Shown here: piece by piece, positions 26,873 through 34,438 of the stretch | How positions within the stretch are numbered: the stretch's first letter is position 1 | How the letters are laid out: each line of letters starts with the position of its first letter | Source of the DNA: an uncultured Opitutia bacterium | Lineage (GTDB): Bacteria > Verrucomicrobiota > Verrucomicrobiia > Opitutales > Opitutaceae | NCBI GenBank assembly: GCA_903881475.1 | Contig: CAIRTK010000003.1 | Coordinates: forward strand, 59,273-123,272 | Length of the DNA: 64,000 nt | Direction: 5' to 3' | Notes under the pieces: generated by a model | Told to the model about the DNA's origin: nothing | Databases searched by the model: none | Seen by the model: only the letters and a program-made list of their open reading frames with translations | Position numbers and translations under genes: made by a program

Positions 26873-28655
26873 ACGGCGCCTCCGGCACCGCCAGTGTCGG
26901 CTCCAGCGCCACGCCCTTGAGTTTGATCCCGGCTAGCTTTTGCACGATGAACGCCGCCTCGGCCACGGCCACGTCCGCCAGCGTGTGCCGCTGGTGGATG
27001 TCGATCGCCCCGACCACTGTCGCGGGCAGGCGGGTCACGCCTGCGATTTTCCCGACAATGTCCCCGGGAGTCACGAGCTGCTTGCGGCCCACGTTGAGAA
27101 AGAGCGTCGCCATGCCCGGCTCGCGGCCCGTGCGCGCCGCCCGCTCATACTTCGACTTGCGCGGCGGACCGTCGTGGTCACCACCCTCATCATCGCCCTC
27201 GGGGACAGATTGCTCCGGCTCCGGCCGCGGCGCCGCCACGGGTTTCGGTGCTGCCGCCGACTTCACCCACGCGGGCGCAGGCTTGGCGGATTTCGGCGCC
27301 GGAGCCTCACTCGGCCCGGCGGCGGCCGGTGCGGGAACCTTGGCCGGCTTGGCGGCCGCCTTGCCCGAACTGGCGCCCTGCAGCAGATGGATCAGCGCCG
27401 AGGAGATGTCCGTGCTCGCGTAGCCCTCGTCCAGCAGCCGGTCGATCATCCGGTCATGCGGCTTGAACTGCTTCGCCTCGAGCGTGCTGCGGATCTTCTC
27501 GAAGAACACATTCGTGCGGGCCTCGTCCACCTCGTCCAGCGACGGGATTTTCCCGCGCCGGATGTCGAGCTTCGCCCAGCGCACCATGCTCTGCAGCTTG
27601 TAGATTTCCTGCCCGGACACGAACGTGAAGGCCTGCCCCTTCCGGCCGGCGCGGCCCGTGCGGCCGATGCGGTGGGTGTAGTCCTCGGCATCGTTCGGCA
27701 GGTCAAAGTTGATCACGACTTCCAGGTCGTCCACGTCGAGTCCGCGCGCCGCGACGTCCGTCGCGACCAGGAACTCGAAGCCCCGGCGGCGGAACTTGTC
27801 CATCACCCGGTCGCGCTGCGTCTGGGAAATGTCGCCGTGCAGCCGGTCCGTCATGTAGCCCCGCGCGTGCAGGTGCTCGTCGAGGTCGTCCACCATGATC
27901 TTCGTGCTGCAGAAGATGATGCCGTAGCGGAAGTCGTGCACGTCGATCAGGCGCGTGAGCGCCTCGATCTTCGAGCGCCGGTCCACCTCGAAGTAGGTCT
28001 GCTCCACCTGCGGCGCGTTCTGCGCCACCGAGTCGATCTTGATCCACGCCGGGTCCTTCGAATAGCGGCTGATCAGGTCCTGGATCTGCCGCGGGATCGT
28101 CGCCGAGAAGAACAGCAACTGCCGGGTGGCGGGCACGGACTTGAGGATCTTCTCGATGTCGTCGCGAAAGCCCATGTCGAGCATGCGGTCGGTCTCGTCG
28201 AGGATCACCAGCTTGAGCTGGTCGAGCTTCAACGTGCCGCGTTCCATATGGTCCATCACGCGGCCGGGGGTGCCGATGACGACCTGCACGCCCGCCGCCA
28301 GCGCCCGGAACTGCCGCTCATAGCTCTGCCCGCCGTAGATCGGGACACCGGCCACGCCACGCTTGAACAGCGCCAGCTTGCCCGTCTCCTCCGCGACCTG
28401 CACCGCCAGTTCGCGGGTCGGGCAGAGGATCAGGACCTGCACCGCCCGGATCTTGGGATCCACGCGCTCGATCGCCGGGATCGCAAACGCCGCGGTCTTG
28501 CCCGAGCCGGTCGAGGACTGGCCGACGACATCGCGGCCGGAAAGGATGGTCGGAATCACCGCGGTCTGGATGGGCGAGGCCTCCTCGAAGCCCATCTTGT
28601 CGACGGCCTTGAGGATTTCATCGGAGAGCCCGAGCTCGGCAAAACGCAGTTTTTC
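26871..28655 (-). CDS. DEAD-box-type RNA helicase (motif II DETD) with DbpA-like C-terminus
   Basis: A 594-residue ATP-dependent RNA helicase. It has a Q motif (GFEEASPIQTAVIP), motif I SSTGSGKT, PTRELAVQV, GTPGRVMDHM, motif II as DETD in VILDETDRMLDMG, SAT, DVAARGLDV and HRIGRTGRAG. The Thr in motif II departs from DEAD. An Ala/Pro/Lys-rich linker follows, then a DbpA RNA-binding type domain (LFLNVGRKQLVTPGDIVGKI ... VVGAIDIHQRHTLADV). A ribosome-assembly or RNA-remodelling role is inferred from family. The start chosen is MEKLRFAELGLSDEIL. Confidence 0.93.
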   Translation of the reverse strand, partial: EKLRFAELGLSDEILKAVDKMGFEEASPIQTAVIPTILSGRDVVGQSSTGSGKTAAFAIPAIERVDPKIRAVQVLILCPTRELAVQVAEETGKLALFKRGVAGVPIYGGQSYERQFRALAAGVQVVIGTPGRVMDHMERGTLKLDQLKLVILDETDRMLDMGFRDDIEKILKSVPATRQLLFFSATIPRQIQDLISRYSKDPAWIKIDSVAQNAPQVEQTYFEVDRRSKIEALTRLIDVHDFRYGIIFCSTKIMVDDLDEHLHARGYMTDRLHGDISQTQRDRVMDKFRRRGFEFLVATDVAARGLDVDDLEVVINFDLPNDAEDYTHRIGRTGRAGRKGQAFTFVSGQEIYKLQSMVRWAKLDIRRGKIPSLDEVDEARTNVFFEKIRSTLEAKQFKPHDRMIDRLLDEGYASTDISSALIHLLQGASSGKAAAKPAKVPAPAAAGPSEAPAPKSAKPAPAWVKSAAAPKPVAAPRPEPEQSVPEGDDEGGDHDGPPRKSKYERAARTGREPGMATLFLNVGRKQLVTPGDIVGKIAGVTRLPATVVGAIDIHQRHTLADVAVAEAAFIVQKLAGIKLKGVALEPTLAVPEAP

Positions 28656-28811
28656 CATGCCGCACGGTGCACCTGCCCACTGCCAATCGCCAGCCTCCAT
28701 TCAGGTATCTTTATCCCGGCCGCGGTCATCGCCCGGACTTGATGTTTTCTTTATGCTCCGGCGGCTCCGCTTGATTAGGCGGCTGCGGCCGGCCGTGAGA
28801 TACTGGCCGCC

Positions 28812-28901
28812 ATGAACACCGACCTCGTCTTCCTCGCCCTCTCGGTCGCCTTCTTCGCCCTCTGCATCGCCTACGCCCACTTCTGCGAAAAGGTCCGCTG
28901 A
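28812..28901 (+). CDS. 29-residue membrane peptide at head of kdp operon
   Basis: The peptide MNTDLVFLALSVAFFALC followed by IAYAHFCEKVR is one hydrophobic helix ending in a short charged tail. It starts directly upstream of kdpF in the same direction. Similar short single-helix ORFs precede kdpF/kdpA in other bacteria in my recollection. It may be an accessory subunit of the K+ pump; it is too short for ordinary gene calling. Confidence 0.6.
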   Translation: MNTDLVFLALSVAFFALCIAYAHFCEKVR

Positions 28902-28951
28902 GCCCGCCCGGCCGCTCACTCTCACTTTCACCCTCACTTCAACTTCCCGCC

Positions 28952-29035
28952 ATGGAAAACATCCTCATCGGCCTGATCGCCCTCGCCGCCCTCGTCTACC
29001 TCGTCGTCGCCGTGCTCCGCCCGGAAAAGTTCTGA
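28952..29035 (+). CDS. kdpF: K+-transporting ATPase small subunit KdpF
   Basis: A 27-residue single-helix protein (MENILIGLIALAALVYLVVA ... VLRPEKF). The VLRPEKF ending is the KdpF signature. KdpF stabilises the KdpABC complex in the membrane. It lies 50 bases after the 29-residue ORF and 63 bases before kdpA. Confidence 0.9.
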   Translation: MENILIGLIALAALVYLVVAVLRPEKF

Positions 29036-29069
29036 CCACCCGCCACCCACCCTCTTCCGTCCCAATCCC

Positions 29070-29092
29070 AGTGTCATGTAATAGATGACACT
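29070..29092. repeat. TAATA-loop hairpin, copy 2, just before kdpA
   Basis: The stem AGTGTCAT/ATGACACT, with a G/G mismatch next to the loop, surrounds TAATA. It ends 6 bases before the kdpA ATG, where it would cover the ribosome-binding region. Confidence 0.75.
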
Positions 29093-29098
29093 CCCCGC

Positions 29099-30928
29099 AT
29101 GAACTCTCCCAATTCCTGGTTCCAATTCGCGCTCTTCATCGCCGCCCTCCTTCTCGTCACCAAGCCCCTCGGGCTCTATCTGGTGCAGGTGCTCGATGCC
29201 AACGGCCGCACGTGGCTCGACCGCGTCGTCCGGCCGTTCGAGCGGCTCACCTACCGGGTGTGCGGCATCAACCCGGCCAGCGAGCAGGGCTGGATCGGCT
29301 ACGCGACCGCCATGCTGGTCTTCAGCCTCGTGAGCCTCGTGTTCACCTACGTCATCCTGCGCTTCCAGGACCGCCTCCCGCTGCAGGCCCTGCTGAATCC
29401 GCAAGGCCTGCCCGGCCTGACGCCCCACCTGGCGTTCAACACCGCCGCGAGCTTCACCACCAACACCAACTGGCAGAGCTATTCCGGCGAGTCGACCATG
29501 TCGTACTTCTCGCAGATGGTGGCGCTGACCATCCACAATTTCATGTCCGCCGCCGTGGGCATCGCCATCGCCGCCGCCCTCGTGCGCGGCATCGCCCGCC
29601 AGACCGCCAAGACCATCGGCAACTTCTGGGTCGATACCATCCGCGTCACCTACTACCTGCTGCTGCCGCTCAGCTTCATGTTCGCGCTGGTCCTCGTGTC
29701 CCAGGGCATCATCCAGAACTTCAAGCCCTACACCGTCGCCAAGACCTATGAGCCCTATACCATCCAGGTCCCCAAGACCGACAAGGACGGCAAGCCCGTG
29801 CTCGCCGCCGATGGTAAGACGCCCGTGATGGTCGACCAGGCCGTCGACACCCAGACCATCGTCCAGGGCCCGGTCGCCTCCCAGATCGCGATCAAGATGC
29901 TCGGCACGAATGGCGGCGGCTACGTCAACGCCAACGCCGCGCACCCGTTCGAGAATCCCACGCCCTTCTCCAATTTCCTCCAGATGCTCTCGATCTTCGC
30001 GATCCCGAGCGCGCTCACCTGGTACCTCGGCCGCACCGTCAAGAACCAGCGGCACGGCTGGGCCGTCTGGGGCGCCATGTTCGCGATGTTCATCGCGGGC
30101 TCGCTCGTCTGCTGGTGGGCCGAGGCCGGCGGCAACCCGATCCACCAGCACCTCGGCATCGCCGCGGCCGACGGCAACATGGAGGGCAAGGAGGTGCGCT
30201 TCGGCATCTTCAACTCCGCGCTGTTCGCCACGATCACGACCGACGCCTCCTGCGGCGCCGTCAACGCGATGCATGACTCCTTCACGCCCCTCGGCGGGCT
30301 CGTGCCGCTCTTCAACATCGAGACCGGCGAGGTCATCTTCGGCGGCGTCGGCGCCGGCCTCTACGGCATGCTGATCTTCGTGGTGCTGGCGGTGTTCATC
30401 GCCGGCCTGATGGTCGGGCGCACCCCCGAGTACCTTGGCAAGAAAATCGAGGCCTACGACGTCAAGCTCGTCATGCTCGTCCTCATGGTGCTCGCCGCGA
30501 CCATCCTCGGCTTCACCGCCTGGGCCAGCATCAGCGACTGGGGCCTGGCCGGGCTCAACAACGCCGGCCCGCACGGCTTCAGCGAGATCCTCTACGCCTT
30601 CAGCTCCGCCGTCGGCAACAACGGCAGCGCCTTCGCCGGCCTGACCGCCAATCCCACGGACGGCAACCCGCACTGGGACACCACGCTGGGCATCGCGATG
30701 CTGGTCGGCCGCTTCCTGATGATCGTCCCGATCCTCGCCCTCGCCGGCAATCTCGCCGGCAAGCGCCTGGTGCCGGCAAGCGCCGGCACCTTCCAGACCG
30801 AGGGCCTGACCTTCGTCGTGCTCCTCGTCGGCACCGTCGTGCTCGTGGGCGCGCTCACCTTCCTGCCCGCCCTGGCCATCGGCCCCATCGTCGAGCACTT
30901 CCTGATGCGCGCCGGCACCCTGTTCTGA
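29099..30928 (+). CDS. kdpA: K+-transporting ATPase potassium-binding subunit KdpA
   Basis: A 609-residue multi-spanning inner-membrane protein, the K+ channel-like subunit of the Kdp P-type pump. All four selectivity-filter loops are visible: TTNTNWQSYSGES, LGTNGGGYVNANAAHPFENP, TTDASCGAVNAMHDS and SAVGNNGSAFAGL. The gene itself looks intact, but kdpB downstream is a fragment and kdpC is missing, so the product cannot work as the usual complex from this locus. A TAATA hairpin lies against the start codon. Confidence 0.95.
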   Translation: MNSPNSWFQFALFIAALLLVTKPLGLYLVQVLDANGRTWLDRVVRPFERLTYRVCGINPASEQGWIGYATAMLVFSLVSLVFTYVILRFQDRLPLQALLNPQGLPGLTPHLAFNTAASFTTNTNWQSYSGESTMSYFSQMVALTIHNFMSAAVGIAIAAALVRGIARQTAKTIGNFWVDTIRVTYYLLLPLSFMFALVLVSQGIIQNFKPYTVAKTYEPYTIQVPKTDKDGKPVLAADGKTPVMVDQAVDTQTIVQGPVASQIAIKMLGTNGGGYVNANAAHPFENPTPFSNFLQMLSIFAIPSALTWYLGRTVKNQRHGWAVWGAMFAMFIAGSLVCWWAEAGGNPIHQHLGIAAADGNMEGKEVRFGIFNSALFATITTDASCGAVNAMHDSFTPLGGLVPLFNIETGEVIFGGVGAGLYGMLIFVVLAVFIAGLMVGRTPEYLGKKIEAYDVKLVMLVLMVLAATILGFTAWASISDWGLAGLNNAGPHGFSEILYAFSSAVGNNGSAFAGLTANPTDGNPHWDTTLGIAMLVGRFLMIVPILALAGNLAGKRLVPASAGTFQTEGLTFVVLLVGTVVLVGALTFLPALAIGPIVEHFLMRAGTLF

Positions 30929-30934
30929 TCCCTG

Positions 30935-31002
30935 TATGTGGAACTCGGGAAAGCTGGGAAAAGCCCAGAGTCTTCCGGCCCTGATTTCCTGAGTTCCACA
31001 TA
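30935..31002. repeat. TATGTGGAACTC inverted repeat between kdpA and kdpB
   Basis: The arms TATGTGGAACTCGGGAAA (30935-30952) and TTTCCTGAGTTCCACATA (30985-31002) pair at 17 of 18 positions around a 32-base loop. It lies 7 bases after the kdpA stop. Confidence 0.85.
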
Positions 31003-31033
31003 AAACAAACCCTCCATCTCCCTCTCCACCGCC

Positions 31034-31780
31034 ATGAGCTCCAAATCCGTCTCCCTCTTCGACCGCGAAATCATGCTCACCGCCACGGCCGACGCCTTCA
31101 AGAAGCTCGACCCGCGCCAGCAGCTCAAGAACCCGGTGATGCTCGTCACGCTCGTCGGCGCGATCCTCACCTTCCAGCAGCTGTTCACCTCGAAGGACCC
31201 GTTCGGCTACGTCCTCCAGGTCGCCCTCTGGCTGCTCTTCACCGTCATCTTCGCGAACTTCGCCGAGGCCGTCGCCGAGGGCCGCGGCAAGGCCCAGGCC
31301 CGCGCCCTCCGCGCGTCGCGCAAGCAGCTCGTCGCCCGCCGCCGCCGCAAGGACGGCTCGCTCGAGTCCATTGACGCCACCCAGCTCGCCAAGGGCGACG
31401 TCGTCTTCGTCCAGGCCGGCGAGGTCATCCCGGGCGACGGCGAAGTCATCGAGGGCGCCGCGTCTGTGGACGAATCCGCCATCACCGGCGAATCCGCCCC
31501 CGTCATCCGCGAGACCGGCGGCGACCGCAGCGCCGTGACCGGCGGCACGAGCGTGCTGTCCGACACGCTGCTCATCCGCATCACGGCCCAAGGGTGCCAG
31601 GTCTGCGAAAGCGGCTTCATTGTGCCTATGGGCGCGCGGGCGATTCGATTCGATTCGAAGCCTTGGAACCCTTGGGCCTATTTGTGGCCATCCTCTGCGA
31701 TTCCCGTGCCCTTCGGGGTTGGACATCGCTCCGGGATCGCCGCGCATTCTGGGCGTGTTTTCCGCGGCGGCCGCACCTAG
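31034..31780 (+). pseudogene. kdpB: kdpB fragment, truncated at a repeat element
   Basis: The first 185 or so residues are genuine KdpB: SLFDREIMLTATADAFKKLD, transmembrane helices 1-2, and the actuator domain with VDESAITGESAPVI and GDRSAVTGGTSVLSD. Homology stops after LLIRITA near position 31588. The frame then runs through repeat sequence (from GCQVCESGF) to a stop at 31780. The phosphorylation (DKTGT) and nucleotide domains and most of the membrane region, about 500 residues, are gone, as are kdpC and any kdpDE. The pump cannot be assembled from this locus. Assembly error is an alternative. Confidence 0.88.
31585..31691. repeat. Palindromic repeat, family J, at the kdpB break
   Basis: The left end GGCCCAAGGGTGCCAGG is inverted as CCTTGGAACCCTTGGGCC near the right. 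The inner GTGCCTATGGGCGCGCGGG matches the copy at 15970-16077. Its left boundary coincides with the last KdpB-like codon. Confidence 0.75.
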
Positions 31781-31783
31781 GTT

Positions 31784-32956
31784 TTGGCCGTGCATCTCAC
31801 CCATCTCACCTGCACCGCCTGCGGCCAGGAACACTCCGCCACCGTCCCGCAGAACCTCTGCACCGCCTGCGGGAAACCCCTCTTTGCCCGCTACGATCTC
31901 GCCGCGGCCGCGCGCACGCTGACCAAGGAGTCGCTGCGCACCCGCGTGAAATCCCTCTGGCGCTACCGCGAGGTGCTGCCGGTGAAATCCGACACCGACA
32001 TTGTCACGCTCGGCGAGGGCTTCACGCCGCTGCTGCCGGCCCCACGGCTCGGCGCCAAGCACGGCATGAAGAAACTCTTCATCAAGGACGAGGCGCAAAA
32101 CCCCACGGCCAGCTTCAAGGCCCGGGGCATGGCGACCGCGGTCTCGATGGCGAAGCAGTTCGGCCTGAAGAAGCTCGCCGTCCCCTCCGCCGGCAATGCC
32201 GCCGGCGCGCTCGCCGCCTACGCGGCCCGCGCCGGGATGGAGGCACATATCTTCATGCCGCGCGACACGCCCCGCGCCAATGTCATCGAGTGCGAGCAGA
32301 TGGGCGCTTACGTTACCCTCATCGACGGCCTCATCACCGACTGCGGCGCCGAGGTCGCGCGGCGCAAGGTTGCCGAGGGCTGGTTCGACGTCTCGACCCT
32401 GAAGGAGCCCTACCGCGTCGAGGGCAAGAAAACCCTCGGCTATGAACTCGCCGAGCAGCTCGGATGGACGCTGCCCGACGTCATCCTTTATCCCACCGGC
32501 GGCGGCACTGGCCTAATCGGGATGTGGAAGGCCTTCGACGAGCTGGAGCAACTCGGCTGGATCGGGAGCAAACGTCCGCGGATGTTCACCGTGCAGGCCG
32601 ACGGCTGCCAGCCGGTCGTCCGCGCTTTCCAAGCCGGCGAGAAATTCGCCGCCGAGCACACCGGCGCGCACACCCGCGCGTCGGGGCTGCGCGTGCCGAA
32701 GGCCGTCGGCGACTTCCTCATGCTCGACGCCCTGAGAAAATCCGGCGGCGGCGCCATCGCCATCCGCGACGAGGACATGATCGCCTGCACCCGGGAAGTC
32801 GGCGCGGCCGAGGGCGTCTTTCCCGCCCCCGAGGGCGCCGCGTGCTACGCCGCCCTGAAGACCCTGCTCGCCGCCGGCACGATTCGGCCCGACGAATCCA
32901 CCGTGCTCTTCAACACCAGCACCGGGCTGAAATACCTTGAGTGTTATGGCGGCTGA
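31784..32956 (+). CDS. thrC: Threonine synthase
   Basis: A 390-residue PLP enzyme (fold type II) converting O-phosphohomoserine to threonine. An N-terminal zinc-ribbon-like part has two CTAC/CTACGK Cys pairs (HLTCTACGQEHS and NLCTACGKPLF). The PLP-binding Lys is in NPTASFKARGMATA. The glycine loop is PSAGNAAGALAAYAARAG and the phosphate loop PTGGGTGLIGMW. The start is TTG at 31784 or GTG at 31790; no strong ribosome site is seen. It follows the kdpB fragment directly and may have been brought next to it by a deletion. Confidence 0.93.
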   Translation: MAVHLTHLTCTACGQEHSATVPQNLCTACGKPLFARYDLAAAARTLTKESLRTRVKSLWRYREVLPVKSDTDIVTLGEGFTPLLPAPRLGAKHGMKKLFIKDEAQNPTASFKARGMATAVSMAKQFGLKKLAVPSAGNAAGALAAYAARAGMEAHIFMPRDTPRANVIECEQMGAYVTLIDGLITDCGAEVARRKVAEGWFDVSTLKEPYRVEGKKTLGYELAEQLGWTLPDVILYPTGGGTGLIGMWKAFDELEQLGWIGSKRPRMFTVQADGCQPVVRAFQAGEKFAAEHTGAHTRASGLRVPKAVGDFLMLDALRKSGGGAIAIRDEDMIACTREVGAAEGVFPAPEGAACYAALKTLLAAGTIRPDESTVLFNTSTGLKYLECYGG

Positions 32957-32995
32957 AGGCCGTGAAACGATTCGACCCTCTCTGCACGACCAGAA

Positions 32996-33093
32996 TTTGA
33001 ACACGGAGGACACGGAGAGCACGGAGTAAGAATGGAACTGGGAGACGTGAAACAGGGTTTCTCTCCGTGCTCTCCGTGTCCTCTGTGTTCAAA
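32996..33093. repeat. ACACGGAGGACACGGAG inverted repeat, family D
   Basis: Arms of 31 bases (33063-33093 inverted to 32996-33026) differ at one position. Each arm is built of near-tandem words ACACGGAGG, ACACGGAGAG and CACGGAG and ends in TTTGA. It is located between thrC and purM, whose 3' ends converge. Confidence 0.92.
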
Positions 33094-33175
33094 ACGATCG
33101 AGTCATCGCCGACCCTAAGTCGGACTCTCTTTCGATCAACCTTGGCGCCTTGGCGCTGCAGCCCGGCCAGTCATC

Positions 33176-34282
33176 TCACCGCACCTGCAGCGTATCGCCC
33201 TCGAAGGTGAGGCCAAATGACGGCACCACCACCGCCTTGCGTACCCCGTCCTTCTTCACGCGGCCGGCGAGCCACGCATCGTAACCCGCCGCCTTCGCGG
33301 CCGCGAGAACCGCATCGGCAGACGTCGGATCCACATACGCCGCGAACCCGATGCCCTGGTTGAAGGTCGCGTACATTTCGCGCCGGCTGATCGGGCCGGA
33401 TACTTCCAGGAACTGAAACAGGGCCGGTGCGGGCCGCGGCGCCGTGATCTCATAAACGAACGGCTCCTCGAGCCGCATCAGCTTGCGCCAGCCGTGGCCC
33501 GTCACGTGCGCGGCATAGTTGAGCTTCAGCCCGCGGCGCTGGCACTCGCGCACAAACGCCACGTAAATCACCGACGGCGCCAGCAATGCCTCGCCGTACG
33601 TGCGGTCGTCGCCGGGCCCGATCGGTGTCTGGTAGCCCTGCGGGAGCTTCTCCGCGATGAGCCGGCACAGGCTCAGTCCGTTCGTCTGCACGCCCGAACT
33701 CGCGAGGAAGATGATGCTGTCGCCCTCCCGGACGTCACCCGTGATGCGCAGGCTCTTCGGCGCAATCTTTCCGATGGCCGAGCCGGCCAGCACGATGGTC
33801 GCCGCATTCACGATGCCCCGCAGCGTGGGCGTTTCGCCCCCGCCCCAGACCGCGCCGGCCTGCCGGCAGCCCTCGGCCCAGCCGTCCACCAGCGACTGCA
33901 TGCGCACCGCATCGGCAAACCACGCCGACTCGCCCACGGCCGCGTGCATTGCCACCGAGATCGGCAGCGCACCGCAGGTCGCGAGGTCGTTGACGATCGT
34001 CGCCACGGTATCGATCGCGATCTCCCGGTAGAAATTCCTCCCGGTCGCGGCGTACACCGCGTCGGCCACCAGGTTCTTCGTGCCGAGCCCCTCCTCGACA
34101 TGCGCAAGGTAATGGTCCGCCGCCTCCATCAGGTAGGCGCTCTCCCCGCGCGTGCTCGCGGGTTCCGCATAGCCGTGGTCCCGCAGCAGCCCCGCCGTCG
34201 TCCGCGCCGCGCGCTGGCACGCCCGCTTGAACGCGTCGAGCTGGTCGTAATTCACGCCGGAGGATTCGTAGGAAAGACTCAT
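33176..34282 (-). CDS. purM: Phosphoribosylformylglycinamidine cyclo-ligase (AIR synthase)
   Basis: A 368-residue protein starting MSLSYESSGVNYDQLDAFKR, the PurM-type opening. It has ATP-binding LGTKNLVADAVY, DTVATIVNDLATCGALPISV, the GGGETPTL loop and TSSGVQTNG-like LASSGVQTNGLSLCR. It catalyses ATP-dependent closure of FGAM to AIR in purine biosynthesis, directly after PurL. It lies downstream of purF on the minus strand; purL is divergent. The C-terminus (NYAAHVTGHGWRKLMR) keeps the TGGG-like region as TGHGW, as in long-branch PurM forms. Confidence 0.88.
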   Translation of the reverse strand: MSLSYESSGVNYDQLDAFKRACQRAARTTAGLLRDHGYAEPASTRGESAYLMEAADHYLAHVEEGLGTKNLVADAVYAATGRNFYREIAIDTVATIVNDLATCGALPISVAMHAAVGESAWFADAVRMQSLVDGWAEGCRQAGAVWGGGETPTLRGIVNAATIVLAGSAIGKIAPKSLRITGDVREGDSIIFLASSGVQTNGLSLCRLIAEKLPQGYQTPIGPGDDRTYGEALLAPSVIYVAFVRECQRRGLKLNYAAHVTGHGWRKLMRLEEPFVYEITAPRPAPALFQFLEVSGPISRREMYATFNQGIGFAAYVDPTSADAVLAAAKAAGYDAWLAGRVKKDGVRKAVVVPSFGLTFEGDTLQVR

Positions 34283-34288
34283 TGGGGA

Positions 34289-34438
34289 GTTACGATTTAC
34301 GAGGTACGAGGTATGATTTCGCAAGCGTGTTCACCGAACACATCCGGTCTTGGGAATACTTCCCGGGTGCCATGCCTTGCATTTTCCAACCCTTCGTCCA
34401 AGCGGCACCGATTCGTCCCTCGTCCCTCGTAAATCCTA
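34289..34438. repeat. TTTACGAGGTACGAGG inverted repeat between purM and purF
   Basis: TTACGATTTACGAGGTACGA at the left is inverted as CGTCCCTCGTCCCTCGTAAA at the right, with short near-tandem ACGAGG words. The right end reaches the purF stop codon region. Confidence 0.75.

Noticed and set aside
28934..32248. A very long open frame on the minus strand across kdpA/kdpB (about 1,100 codons)
   Set aside because: It is antisense to recognisable KdpA, KdpB and ThrC, has biased low-complexity composition and no domain; it results from the high GC content.
32996..33093. CRISPR array
   Set aside because: The units are inverted arms with near-tandem words of 7-9 bases, without regular spacers, and no cas genes lie nearby.
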